NCBI GenBank assembly: GCA_002733865.1 | Contig: NVXM01000003.1 | Span: 1-64,000, forward strand | DNA from: Sphingopyxis sp. | GTDB taxonomy: Bacteria; Pseudomonadota; Alphaproteobacteria; Sphingomonadales; Sphingomonadaceae | Direction: 5' to 3' | DNA: 64,000 nt | In this document: positions 26,045 through 34,460 of the stretch, piece by piece | How positions within the stretch are numbered: position 1 is the stretch's first letter | How the letters are laid out: each line of letters starts with the position of its first letter | Notes under the pieces: model-generated | What the model was told of the DNA's origin: nothing | Database searches by the model: none | The model's input: only the letters and a program-made list of their open reading frames with translations | Translations under genes and position numbers: made by a program

Positions 26045-26079
26045 GGAGCGAGTGGCTGGGGCCACTCGCTCCCTTTTTT
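26045..26079 (+). terminator. Rho-independent terminator after marR
   Basis: A perfect 12-bp GC-rich stem (GGAGCGAGTGGC with GCCACTCGCTCC) closes a TGGG loop and is followed by six T. It lies 58 bases after the marR stop. Confidence 0.88.
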
Positions 26080-26339
26080 GGTATAAGCCAGTTATTGGCG
26101 TTGCTAGCGATCGACTCCTGCCGGAGCATAAATCAGGCAGTCATCCGCGGCTAGAAGTTGCTTAACGGGATGTACGACGTGGATAGAGTAGATATCCTCA
26201 TCCTTATATACAGCGGATATGATCTACACTGCGCCATGTAGCCGTTGGACGGCATAGCGCCCGAGACTACCGAGAATCTCCCAGCGCGGATTGTGTTTGC
26301 TTGTAAGAATACCGAAGAGGTGGTCGACCGACCGACAAG

Positions 26340-26463
26340 AGGGCGGGTTGTGTTGAAAAACTCGGTCTTGTCAGCATTGTAGAGATGCGATTCAGCATTC
26401 CTGTAGAGGCGGGAGATGCTGCGATGATGGGCGAGCGGACGGTGATGCAGGAGGCGCTGTTTT
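26340..26463 (+). mobile_element. Left-end fragment of an IS1182/IS5-like transposase element
   Basis: The sequence GGCGGGTTGTGTTGAAAAAC followed by a short frame starting MMGERTVMQEALFF resembles the start of IS1182-like transposases (MMG...ALFY.FSLE). It stops at about codon 15, where the FAH-family pseudogene begins. It is therefore a scar that removed the 5' end of that gene. Bases 26080-26339 before it show no gene. Confidence 0.5.
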
Positions 26464-27341
26464 TCGGGTCGATGGTCCGGCAACCAATTTGCTCGCTGTT
26501 TTCGGTGACTGGCAAGTGGTTCAGCCGAGCGTTGCCAAAGCACTTGATCGCCTTTTTTCGGGGGAAGGTGAAGAGTTTGCGACCACCGACTGTGCTGCGC
26601 TGATGCCGCGCAGCTGGCAATGGCTCGACGGCTCTGCCTTTTCAACTCATGGAGACCTTATGCAAGTCGCGTTTGGTCTGGATCCAATCAATACCGACAA
26701 ACCGCTCATGTATCAGGGTGTTCGGATCGGTTTTTCGGCCCGACCGAAGATGTGTCGTTGCCCACTATCGAACATGGTATTGATTTTGAAGGCGAGTTCG
26801 GTGTTATTGTAGATCATGTTCCAATGGGAACATGCGCTACGGACGCAACGAAACACATCAGACTAATCGTCAAAATCAACGACTGCTCTTTGCGCGCGAT
26901 TGCTCCGATAGAAATGGCAACCGGCTTTGGTTGGGTGCAGGCAAAACCGGCCTGTTCGATGGTGCCCTTTGCGGTGACACCCGATGAACTGGGTGAAGTC
27001 TAGAAAGATGGCGTGTTTGACACGACTTATAAATTGACTTGTACGGTGAACGTTTTGGTGCAGCCATGGATTTTGGTTTCCAGGGACTGGTTGCTCATGC
27101 TGCATTGACGCGCGATCTGGTAGCGGCAACGATTATTGAGTCGGGTACCGTTTCCGATTCAAACTATACAGAAGTCGGATCAAGCTGTATTTCAGAGGTT
27201 CGTGCGATCGAGGTGATCCGCGACAAGGGCCTAGCCACAACGCCGTTCCTGTCTTTTGGTGACCCTATTCGCATCGAAGGGCGCGGAATTGACGGCTCAT
27301 CCCCATGTGGTGTGATCGACCAGCAGGTCGTTCAAGCCTGA
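26464..27341 (+). pseudogene. Degraded fumarylacetoacetate hydrolase (FAH)-family gene
   Basis: Family blocks are read in order across changing frames: LLAVFGDWQVVQPSVAKALD and ALMPRSWQWLDGSAF; FFGPTEDVSLPTIEHGIDFE and INDCSLRAIAPIEMATGFGW; then ERFGAAMDFGFQGLVAHAA, GSSCISEVRAIEVI and the ending GVIDQQVVQA. Lesions are a frameshift near 26725, a TAG at 27001-27003 where relatives have Trp before KDG, and a frameshift near 27035. The 5' end is replaced by an IS fragment. FAH cleaves fumarylacetoacetate in tyrosine or homogentisate degradation; a functional copy must lie elsewhere if that route is used. Confidence 0.82.
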
Positions 27342-27402
27342 CGTGCGACTGCCACTTTCTGAAAATAGTATAGGAAAGCCTGATTTGTCATGCCAAGATC
27401 GC

Positions 27403-27426
27403 TCAATTGAAATTGTTTTCAATTGA
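27403..27426. repeat. 9-bp perfect inverted repeat (TCAATTGAA/TTCAATTGA)
   Basis: The arms are separated by 6 bases in a 150-base AT-rich gap after the FAH pseudogene. Bases 27342-27490 hold no recognised gene. The repeat could be an operator or a remnant of the integrated element that ends nearby. Confidence 0.4.
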
Positions 27427-27490
27427 ACCTATTTGGTTGATCTTTTTGACCATGTTCTAGAATGAGCGTGAAATCCATAGGGTGCGATGA

Positions 27491-27607
27491 GAACAAAAAG
27501 AGAGTATCCGCACTTACATTGCACTTACAGCGGTGATATAAGAATTCAGCATTTTGAAAAAATGGCTGAAAACTGGCCGGGACGAGAGGATTCGAACCTC
27601 CGATCCC
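27491..27607 (+). repeat. Direct repeat A, carrying a copy of the tRNA-Pro 3' end (att-like)
   Basis: About 117 bases closely match 28390-28508. Bases 27574-27607 reproduce the 3' end of tRNA-Pro including CCA and the T-arm (reverse strand), with a changed discriminator base. Bases 27491-27573 match the sequence just beyond the tRNA at the other copy, including the tandem GCACTTACA pair (about 27510-27528). This is the pattern left by site-specific integration at a tRNA 3' end. Bases 27608-27790 hold no recognised gene. Confidence 0.75.
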
Positions 27608-27790
27608 CCCCAGCATCGACTGCTCAGGATAACGCGATCATCTTTAGCCAGGATTGTTCAATCAGTGTTTATTTTTGTCAGAAAAAAAGATTACCATGAC
27701 ACATCTTATTCGTCTGCCCTCTGGTGTTGTTTCGCTGAACACCTAAAGCTCTTGTTCGCATCGCAATTTGAATCGTGATACAACGCAACT

Positions 27791-27976
27791 ATGACCAAGC
27801 CAGATCCAGCAACATTGAAAATTGTGGCGGCGCTAATTCGAACCCGCATGGACCGCCTTTCCGGCGATCAGCGACTTGATGGTCTAGAGCGCCTTGGAGC
27901 ATATCGTGAGTTCAATCAATTGGCGAAAGATCTTGACGCGACCGCAGTCGAGTTTACTCGCGACGAGAAATGGTAG
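27791..27976 (+). CDS. Small hypothetical protein between att-like repeats
   Basis: A 61-aa frame (MTKPDPATLKIVAALIRTRM...), charged and mainly helical by eye, with no signal peptide and no recognised family. There is no clear ribosome-binding site. It is the only candidate gene in the 0.78-kb segment between the two direct repeats and could be a remnant of the integrated element. It is uncertain whether it is expressed. Confidence 0.35.
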   Translation: MTKPDPATLKIVAALIRTRMDRLSGDQRLDGLERLGAYREFNQLAKDLDATAVEFTRDEKW

Positions 27977-28207
27977 CAGGCGCCGCTACCGGAAATCGTT
28001 TTTACATTTATCACTGTTTTGGGTTGGATGGTTCGTTGGTTTAGCAATCAACGCTGTTGTATTCCCTACCTTTGAAAGAACTGGTCCATCATCAGTTCTT
28101 CGAATATTGGAATTTCTTCCATTTGCTACCCAAAATGCTACCCAAGTTGCAAATATTGCAACTTCGAATATCATTCTGTCAGAAAATCGTTTATCTTCAA
28201 CGTATTA

Positions 28208-28252
28208 TGGTGAGCCCTGCTGGGTTCGAACCAGCGACCTACTGATTAAAAG
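28208..28252 (-). pseudogene. 3' half of tRNA-Lys(UUU), integration scar
   Basis: The reverse strand reads CTTTTAATCAGTAGGTCGC followed by a T-arm and an acceptor end finishing in CCA. These are the anticodon loop and everything 3' of it in a tRNA-Lys. The anticodon stem is no longer complementary on the 5' side and no 5' half is present. A crossover in the anticodon loop is typical of tyrosine-recombinase attachment in tRNA genes. Bases 27977-28207 show no gene. Confidence 0.7.
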
Positions 28253-28389
28253 TTAGTATTTGCGGCAAGTGTCCGGATGGTGATGTTTGGCACTATTCCA
28301 ATTCAGGCGATCTCATATTTGAAGAACCTATCTGGTTGGCGCAAATATTCCTCCGATGATGATCCCCGGGATGATGGTGATGCTTTGGA

Positions 28390-28508
28390 GAACAAAAACA
28401 GAAAATCTGCACTTACATTGCACTTACAGCAGTGATATAAGAATTCAGCATTTTAAAAAATGGCTGAAAACTGGTCGGGACGAGAGGATTCGAACCTCCG
28501 ACCCCCAC
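28390..28508 (+). repeat. Direct repeat B, overlapping the intact tRNA-Pro 3' end (att-like)
   Basis: Partner of repeat A (27491-27607), at about 90% identity by eye. It includes the 3' 37 bases of the intact tRNA-Pro and 82 bases beyond it. The two copies bracket a segment of about 0.78 kb with a small frame and the tRNA-Lys scar. Confidence 0.75.
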
Positions 28509-28548
28509 ACCCCCAGTGTGATGCGCTACCAGGCTGCGCTACGTCCCG
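28472..28548 (-). tRNA. tRNA-Pro(GGG)
   Basis: A 77-base cloverleaf with encoded CCA. The acceptor stem is CGGGACG/CGTCCCG with discriminator A, and the D-arm is typical of Pro (GCGCAGCCTGGTAGCGC). The anticodon loop CTGGGGG gives anticodon GGG, and the T-arm contains GGTTCGAAT. It resembles the Escherichia coli tRNA-Pro(GGG) closely. It marks the border between accessory DNA (left) and housekeeping genes (right). Confidence 0.95.
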
Positions 28549-28683
28549 ACCGAGGCTGGGCATATATGGCGGTGCGCGGGTCTTGGCAAGTCGTTTGCGC
28601 CGTGATTCCAACCTTTCCGAAATACGGATTTCATTGCGCGCTGGCGAACTGCGTGATAAGCGCGCGCATCATCGGGGTCGGCC

Positions 28684-28712
28684 GTCCGGGGCCTTGAAAG
28701 ACAGGCCCGGAC
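28684..28712. promoter_or_regulatory. GC-rich hairpin upstream of yajC
   Basis: GTCCGGGGCCT pairs with AGGCCCGGAC with one bulged base and an 8-base loop, 37 bases before the yajC start. It has no T-run, so it is not an obvious terminator. It may be a leader structure or chance. Confidence 0.3.
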
Positions 28713-28748
28713 ACCTCACATCACAATTGCAATTATCGGGACGAATTC

Positions 28749-29081
28749 ATGACAAGTATTTCCATATTATCCGCAGCAGCAGGCACCGGCGGTGCCGGGG
28801 GATTTCTGATTTCGGTCATGCCGCTGGTGCTGATTTTTGCCGTTTTCTATTTCCTGCTGATTCGCCCCCAGCAAAAGAAAATGAAAGAGCATCAGACGAA
28901 AATTGGTGCGGTTCAGAAGAATGATCAGGTTGTCACTGGTGGCGGTTTGGTGGGCAAGGCAGTCAAGGTCGATGATGAATATGTCGAGGTTGAAATTGCC
29001 AACGGGGTTCGCGTGAAAGCGGTCAAGGCCACTTTGTCGGATGTGATGCCGCGCGGCGGAGCCAAACCTGCGAACGACTGA
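28749..29081 (+). CDS. yajC: Preprotein translocase accessory subunit YajC
   Basis: Inner-membrane protein of 110 aa with one transmembrane helix ([21 protein letters not shown], residues about 24-40, ending in the family hallmark RPQQKK). A small cytoplasmic domain follows ([23 protein letters not shown]). It associates with SecDF in the Sec holo-translocon. It starts an operon with secD 28 bases downstream and secF after that, the standard arrangement. Confidence 0.95.
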   Translation: MTSISILSAAAGTGGAGGFLISVMPLVLIFAVFYFLLIRPQQKKMKEHQTKIGAVQKNDQVVTGGGLVGKAVKVDDEYVEVEIANGVRVKAVKATLSDVMPRGGAKPAND

Positions 29082-29108
29082 ACGCAGTGATATAGAAAGT
29101 TAATTTCA

Positions 29109-30713
29109 ATGCTCGATTTCCCGCGATGGAAAGTCATTTCCATTTCCCTGTTGCTGGCCTTTGGTGTGCTGATGGCAATCCCCAGCCTGCTGGTCGGGGA
29201 AAGTCACAAATATTGGCCGAGCTTTTTGCCGGATGAAACGATCAATCTGGGTCTCGATCTCCAGGGCGGCAGCCACATCTTGCTGGAAGCCGATCCAGCC
29301 GATGTCGCAAAGGCCCGGCTGGAAACCATGGAAGAGTCGGTGCGCGCGGAAATGCGCCGGGCATCGCCGCGCATCAGCATTGGCGATATCTCGCGTCGCG
29401 ACGGCGTGCTCAGCTTCATGGTACGGGACAGCACGCAGGTGGATGCCGCCCGTGACGCAATTGTACCGCTGACGAGCGGTGCCGGGCTGACCGGTCAGCG
29501 CGACTGGAATATCGAGGTGCGCGACGATACGCGCTTTGTTTTGACCCCCACCGAAGCGGGTCTGGAAAATGCCGTCGAAAATGCGATGGAAACTGCGACT
29601 GACGTGATCCGCCGCCGGATCGACGAAATGGGGACCCGCGAGCCGACCATCATCCGCCAGGGCGATAACCGCATCGTGGTGCAGGTGCCTGGACTGGATG
29701 ATCCAGCGGCGCTGAAGGCTTTGCTTGGACAAACCGCGAAGCTGGAATTCAAGCTGGTTGACTTTGAAGCCGATCCCAATGCCGTGGCCGCTGGTCGCGC
29801 GCCGGTCGGCAGCCAGATTTTTCCCTATCCCGATAATCCGTCCGGCGTTCCGAACATTGCTGTCAAACGGCTGGGCGGCATCAGCGGTGACAAGCTGACC
29901 GATGCAGGGCAGGGCTTTGACCAGCAGACCAACGCTGCCGTGGTCAATATTACCTTCGACAGCGAGGGCGGTTCGAAATTTGCCCGTCTGACACAGAATA
30001 ACGTCGGTCGACCCTTTGCGATCATTCTCGATGGCAAAGTGTTGTCCGCGCCAAATATCAACGAGCCAATCCTCGGAGGCTCCGCCCAGATTTCCGGGAA
30101 CTTTACCGTGCAAAGCGCCAATCAGCTGGCGATCGCTCTGCGATCCGGTGCGCTGCCGGTGGAGCTGAAGATCGTCGAGGAGCGGACGGTCGGTCCCGAT
30201 CTTGGCAAGGACTCGATCGACAAGGGGATGATTGCCGCGATCATCGCCACCGTCGCCGTGCTCACCTTCATGGTCGTCACCTATGGTCGCTTTGGCATGT
30301 ATGCCAATATAGCGCTGGCCCTGAACCTGTTCATCATCGTCGGTGTCATGGCCTTGTTTAACGCTACATTGACGCTGCCGGGTATTGCCGGCTTTGTGCT
30401 AACCGTCGGGTCAGCGGTTGACGCCAATGTGCTGATCAACGAACGAATACGCGAAGAACGCAAGCGAGGGCGAAGGGTCGTGCAGGCGATCGAGGTCGGC
30501 TATAAGGAAGCATCCAGAGCAATCATGGATGCCAATATCACCAATATCATCGCTGGCGTCTTGCTGTTCATGTTCGGTTCCGGACCGGTCAAGGGATTTG
30601 CGGTCGTGCTGATGATCGGCATCGCTTCGTCCGTCTTCACCGCTGTGGTCGTAACCCGCATGTTTGTGGCGCTCTGGGTCCGCCGGGCCCGTCCGCAGGA
30701 GTTGGTAATATGA
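29109..30713 (+). CDS. secD: Protein translocase subunit SecD
   Basis: Inner-membrane protein of 534 aa that pulls secreted proteins through SecYEG using the proton gradient. The N-terminal helix is followed by the large periplasmic domains (GLDLQGGSHILLEAD near residue 45; IILDGKVLSAPNINEPI near 300) and a C-terminal bundle of transmembrane helices with SAVDANVLINERIREE (D4/D5-type charged motifs). Length is normal for alphaproteobacteria. It overlaps the secF start by 4 bases. Confidence 0.96.
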   Translation: MLDFPRWKVISISLLLAFGVLMAIPSLLVGESHKYWPSFLPDETINLGLDLQGGSHILLEADPADVAKARLETMEESVRAEMRRASPRISIGDISRRDGVLSFMVRDSTQVDAARDAIVPLTSGAGLTGQRDWNIEVRDDTRFVLTPTEAGLENAVENAMETATDVIRRRIDEMGTREPTIIRQGDNRIVVQVPGLDDPAALKALLGQTAKLEFKLVDFEADPNAVAAGRAPVGSQIFPYPDNPSGVPNIAVKRLGGISGDKLTDAGQGFDQQTNAAVVNITFDSEGGSKFARLTQNNVGRPFAIILDGKVLSAPNINEPILGGSAQISGNFTVQSANQLAIALRSGALPVELKIVEERTVGPDLGKDSIDKGMIAAIIATVAVLTFMVVTYGRFGMYANIALALNLFIIVGVMALFNATLTLPGIAGFVLTVGSAVDANVLINERIREERKRGRRVVQAIEVGYKEASRAIMDANITNIIAGVLLFMFGSGPVKGFAVVLMIGIASSVFTAVVVTRMFVALWVRRARPQELVI

Positions 30714-31693
30714 GACTTTTGAAACTCGTCCCGGACGATACCAATATCGGCTTCCTGAAATGGCGGAATATCGCCATGGCATTCAGCATATTGACGATCA
30801 TCGCCTCGATCGGACTGGTCGCGGCCAAGGGGTTGAATTTCGGCGTCGATTTCGTCGGTGGTCAGATGATCCAGGCGACTTTCACGGAAACCGAAACGGC
30901 TCCGATTTCCGAGTTGCGCGATCGCATCGGCGGACTTGGCTACGGCGAAGCAACGATCCAGCGGTTCGGGGACGCGAATGAGGTCTCGATCCGCATGCGG
31001 CTGCCTGCCGAAGCGGAATCTCGGCCGGAAGCAGCCAATGAAATGACGGAGAAGATCGTCTCAACGATCAAGGCCGACCATCCCGATGTACGGATCGATG
31101 GTGTCGAGTCGGTCTCCGGCAAAGTATCGTCGGAGCTTTTTGAAACTGGTGCCTATTCCCTGCTGTTCGCGGTGATCGCCATTTCCATCTATATCTGGGT
31201 TCGCTTTGAATGGCAGTTTGGCGTCGGTGCGCTCTTCGCTCTGGTCCACGATGTCGCGCTGACCTTTGGCCTGTTCGCGCTGACCCAGATGGAGTTCAAC
31301 CTCAATATCGTCGCGGCGCTGCTGACCATCATTGGCTACTCACTCAACGACACAATCGTGGTGTTTGACCGTATTCGCGAGAATCTGAAAAAATATCGCA
31401 AGATGGATATTATCGCCTTGCTGGACCTATCGGTTAACGAGACGCTGGCGCGAACGGTGATGACCAGCTTGACGATGCTGATCGCGCTCGGCGCCCTGAT
31501 CCTGTGGGGACCGGATGTGATTTTCGGTTTCTCGGTCGCGATGTTCTTCGGCGTTTTCGTCGGTACCTACAGCTCGGTCTATATGGCCGCTCCGATCCTG
31601 ATCTGGCTCAAGGTTGGCCCGGACACATTTGTGCCAGCCGAGTCCGCTAATGACAAAGCGGAGAAAATGGGCGGGCCGGAACAGATTGGCTGA
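30710..31693 (+). CDS. secF: Protein translocase subunit SecF
   Basis: Inner-membrane partner of SecD, 327 aa. The first helix is followed by LNFGVDFVGGQMIQATF (SecF signature), a periplasmic domain to about residue 140, and five further helices with NIVAALLTIIGYSLNDTIVVFDRIREN. It is translationally coupled to secD (ATGA overlap). A Mth938-domain gene begins 4 bases after its stop. Confidence 0.96.
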   Translation: MRLLKLVPDDTNIGFLKWRNIAMAFSILTIIASIGLVAAKGLNFGVDFVGGQMIQATFTETETAPISELRDRIGGLGYGEATIQRFGDANEVSIRMRLPAEAESRPEAANEMTEKIVSTIKADHPDVRIDGVESVSGKVSSELFETGAYSLLFAVIAISIYIWVRFEWQFGVGALFALVHDVALTFGLFALTQMEFNLNIVAALLTIIGYSLNDTIVVFDRIRENLKKYRKMDIIALLDLSVNETLARTVMTSLTMLIALGALILWGPDVIFGFSVAMFFGVFVGTYSSVYMAAPILIWLKVGPDTFVPAESANDKAEKMGGPEQIG

Positions 31694-31696
31694 GCT

Positions 31697-32077
31697 TTGG
31701 TAGAGCTGCGCAAGGATGTCGAATTTATCGGCCCGGTTGTCACCGGCTTCACGCCCCAGGGTTACAAGGTCGGTGACCAGCGGTTTGAGCAGGGGCTGCT
31801 GATTTCGCCCGAACAGGCGCTCGGCTGGACCGGAGCAGGGCTTGACCGGCTGGATCTGGGCGAGATATTATCGAACCTCAACCTGTCGCCGAAACCCGAG
31901 TTTATTCTGCTGGGAAGCGGCGCATCGATGCTGCAACCGCCTGCGGCGTTCCGGCGGGAAGTCGAGGCCGCCGGCATGGGGCTTGAGGTAATGGACAGCC
32001 GTGCCGCAGCGCGAACCTGGGGTGTGCTGCGCGCCGAGGAACGCTGGATCATCGGCGCCTTTTTGCCGCTCGCCTAG
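31697..32077 (+). CDS. Mth938-like domain (DUF498/NDUFAF3-related) protein
   Basis: Protein of 126 aa. The core FILLGSGASMLQPPAAFRRE and the ending AEERWIIGAFLPL are typical of Mth938-like domain proteins, whose mitochondrial relative NDUFAF3 helps assemble complex I. The bacterial role is unclear. The apparent start is TTG at 31697, directly after secF; no ATG is available. Proteins of this family follow secF in many alphaproteobacteria. Its stop shares the palindrome CTAG with the convergent glycosyltransferase stop. Confidence 0.82.
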   Translation: MVELRKDVEFIGPVVTGFTPQGYKVGDQRFEQGLLISPEQALGWTGAGLDRLDLGEILSNLNLSPKPEFILLGSGASMLQPPAAFRREVEAAGMGLEVMDSRAAARTWGVLRAEERWIIGAFLPLA

Positions 32078-33252
32078 ACCGCTCCCGCGGCATTGCGCAA
32101 TATCGCCAATAGCTGGTCACCATTATTCTGCCAGCTGAACCGGCTGACCGATGATCGCACCAGCTGCTGTTCGGGCGGTTCGGCCAGGATCGCTTGAGCA
32201 GCCTCGACGATCGCTTCGACAGACTGATCGACGATCCGCCCGGCTCTGCTGCTGGACAGCAGTTCCCGGGCACCGCCGGCCTCGCTGATGATCACGGGGG
32301 TCCCGCAGGCGAGCGCCTCTACCCACGCATTGGCAAGTCCTTCGGATTTCGACACCAATATGGAAATGTCCGCTGCAGCGGTGAGATAGGCCAGCTGCTC
32401 ATGTGCGACGCTCCCCAGAAAGCGGATCCGGTCTGAGACGCCAAGCTGCTTCGCCAATGCGCGGTAATTCTGTTCTTCTTCGCCCTTCCCGGCGAGCATC
32501 AATGTGGCGTCGGGAAAACTCGTCATCGCACGGATCGCCAGATCCTGGTTCTTGCGGGGAATGAGTGCGCCCGCGCTTATAAACAAAGGCCCGCTGACGC
32601 CCAGCTCGTCTTTCGCTGCCGCCCGGTCAACGGGTACAAAACGCTCCTGATCCAGGCCCGTATAATGGACGGTAATCTTCTTACCATCCATGCCCAAAGC
32701 CATCATATCACTTTTCAGTGCTTCCGAGACCGCCAGCAGTGCGCTGGCTTTCTCGGCCGCCCGTAATATCTGGGCACGACATTGTTGCTCGCTGGCCCAA
32801 TGATGGATATCAGCGCCGCGTGCCTTGATCGTGAACGGGATGTCCAGTGCATCAGCCAGCCGCATTGCTGCAGGCCCGTCTGGATAGAAAAACTCTGCGT
32901 CAATTATATCAAATGGTCGCTGTTCGTGCAGCGCCTTCACCAATGGCATTATCGCGGCGGCAATGCGACGAGGATTGTTGGGGCCGCCGATCTTCGGGAT
33001 GAGCTTGAACCGGGGGCGGTAAACATCAAGCTCATGCCACGATTCATGCTCTGCGAGAGCGTTTAACGCGCTATATTGCTTGTGTTTGTTCAAAGGCCAA
33101 GGCGGTATGCCTATGGGGTTGATAACCGTGACATCTGCTTCCGGGCGGCTTGCCAGTTCGGCGGTTTGCCGCTCAACAAATATCCCGAAATTGGCCGCGG
33201 CCGCATTCGGGAACAACGTCGATAGTGTCAGGATGTTGAGAGGGCGGGTCAT
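32074..33252 (-). CDS. Glycosyltransferase family 4 protein
   Basis: GT-B fold glycosyltransferase of 392 aa. The N-terminal domain begins LNILTLSTLFPNAA. The donor-binding domain contains GALIPRKNQDLAIRAM, GSVAHEQLAYL and the EX7E-type motif SKSEGLANAWVEALACGTPV. It probably transfers a sugar to a lipid-linked glycan or surface polysaccharide. The start at 33252 (MTRPLNIL) follows AAGGACAG; a six-residue extension is less likely. It is a single leftward gene with no neighbouring polysaccharide genes, so the acceptor cannot be inferred. Confidence 0.9.
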   Translation of the reverse strand: MTRPLNILTLSTLFPNAAAANFGIFVERQTAELASRPEADVTVINPIGIPPWPLNKHKQYSALNALAEHESWHELDVYRPRFKLIPKIGGPNNPRRIAAAIMPLVKALHEQRPFDIIDAEFFYPDGPAAMRLADALDIPFTIKARGADIHHWASEQQCRAQILRAAEKASALLAVSEALKSDMMALGMDGKKITVHYTGLDQERFVPVDRAAAKDELGVSGPLFISAGALIPRKNQDLAIRAMTSFPDATLMLAGKGEEEQNYRALAKQLGVSDRIRFLGSVAHEQLAYLTAAADISILVSKSEGLANAWVEALACGTPVIISEAGGARELLSSSRAGRIVDQSVEAIVEAAQAILAEPPEQQLVRSSVSRFSWQNNGDQLLAILRNAAGAV

Positions 33253-33277
33253 GGGAGCTGTCCTTAGCACACAGGCC

Positions 33278-33841
33278 CTAAAGCTCCCTTACCAGACGGA
33301 CTGCGACGCCGATCCATTCAGGATCGCTGACAATCTGCTGGCGCGTGCCGCTGCCGAGCGGAAGTATTTGCAAACGGTTGTCCTCGCGACCGATCAGTCT
33401 CCCGAACAGATAGCGACCCGCCGGGCGAGGGACCAATATGTCCCGATTGACGGCGCTGCCATATTGTTCGGGTACGCGCCGCGACAGCCATACGTCATCG
33501 CCTGCGCGATAATCACCGATGCTGCTCTTGACGCGAAGCGCGACCATCTCCGGCTCGAATGGCGGTTGGTAGATATATTCAACATTGCTGAGAGCGTGCG
33601 CGCCTTTATGGTCCAGAATTGCGGCAACCGGCAGTTCTTCCTGATCCGGGAGTGATACCAGCGCTGCGCTGTCCACGCTCAGGGCGTCGGCAATCCGGTT
33701 CAGCCAGCTAAGTGACAAGGTTCTTGTGCCGGTCTCCAGCCTGCCGATGGTTTGAGCCGTGGTCGGTGGTTCGCATCTCTTGGCAACTTCATCGAGAGTC
33801 AGTCCTTTTGCCTTCCGAACATCTCTGATACGGCTGATCAT
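33278..33841 (-). CDS. XRE-family transcriptional regulator
   Basis: Regulator of 187 aa. The N-terminal helix-turn-helix (SRIRDVRKAKGLTLDEVAKR through GRLETGTRTLSLSWLNRIAD, residues 2-52) precedes a C-terminal domain of unknown type (about 75-187) that has RAGDDVWLSRR and VPRPAGRYLFGRL. That domain has the flavour of a LexA/S24-like beta domain, but no catalytic Ser/Lys pair could be identified. The start at 33841 follows GGAG. It diverges from the DUF6456 gene across 85 bases and may control it and itself. Confidence 0.82.
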   Translation of the reverse strand: MISRIRDVRKAKGLTLDEVAKRCEPPTTAQTIGRLETGTRTLSLSWLNRIADALSVDSAALVSLPDQEELPVAAILDHKGAHALSNVEYIYQPPFEPEMVALRVKSSIGDYRAGDDVWLSRRVPEQYGSAVNRDILVPRPAGRYLFGRLIGREDNRLQILPLGSGTRQQIVSDPEWIGVAVRLVREL

Positions 33842-33926
33842 TTTCGGTCTCCAACCTATTTGGTTTTTTACTTTCCTACAATCCACCGGCAATGGCAAGT
33901 AGATTTAGTTCCATTTAGGAGATATT

Positions 33927-34460
33927 ATGGCAAAAAGAAAAACCAAACAAGCCGCGGCTTACACTGATCCGCGATTGCTTGCCGAACGTGCATTACCGCA
34001 AGATGGCGAAGACCGGAATGCGCGAAAACGCAACTCTGGGCGTGCGCGCAGCGTTACCGTCAATCTGGCAGAATCGCCTTTGGGCTGGCTTCATGCGAGA
34101 GGCCATCTGACCGATCGGCAGTTCGACGCAGGCGAGAAGTTGCGGGCCGATTGGGAAAGAGCTCATCTCGCCCCCCGGATCACAATGTGCTGGGATGCGG
34201 CGCCCATTTCCGGAGGAAAACGTCGCAATATCCCGGTCGTTCTGAACGAAACCGAGGCCCAGCTCGTCGCGAAACAGCGTTTTACCGAGGCCATCAACCA
34301 TCTTGGCAGTGATCTGTCGGATATCGCCTGGCGGATCATTTGCGGCGGGGAGGGCACGCCAGTAGCTGAAAAAAATCTGGGCTGGCCTGCGCGGTCGGGC
34401 AAGCTGGTCTTGAAAATCGCGCTCGATAGGCTGGTCGATTTCTATCGGTTGCCGGGCTAA
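33927..34460 (+). CDS. DUF6456 domain protein
   Basis: Protein of 177 aa with the DUF6456 core: ESPLGWLHARGHLTDRQFDA, GEKLRADWERAHLAPRITM and the C-terminal helices WPARSGKLVLKIALDRLVDF. DUF6456 is widespread in alphaproteobacteria, often in regulators that also carry a helix-turn-helix; the function is not established. The N-terminus is basic (MAKRKTKQAA), which fits nucleic-acid contact. It is divergent from an XRE regulator and overlaps the convergent uup stop by 4 bases. Confidence 0.85.
   Translation: MAKRKTKQAAAYTDPRLLAERALPQDGEDRNARKRNSGRARSVTVNLAESPLGWLHARGHLTDRQFDAGEKLRADWERAHLAPRITMCWDAAPISGGKRRNIPVVLNETEAQLVAKQRFTEAINHLGSDLSDIAWRIICGGEGTPVAEKNLGWPARSGKLVLKIALDRLVDFYRLPG

Noticed and set aside
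26151..26645. Minus-strand frame of 164 codons
   Set aside because: It crosses the IS fragment and the FAH pseudogene on the opposite strand and matches nothing.
28057..28924. Frames ending in SPAGFEPATY or reading [11 protein letters not shown]
   Set aside because: These are translations of tRNA-Lys and tRNA-Pro 3' sequences, a well-known annotation artefact, not proteins.
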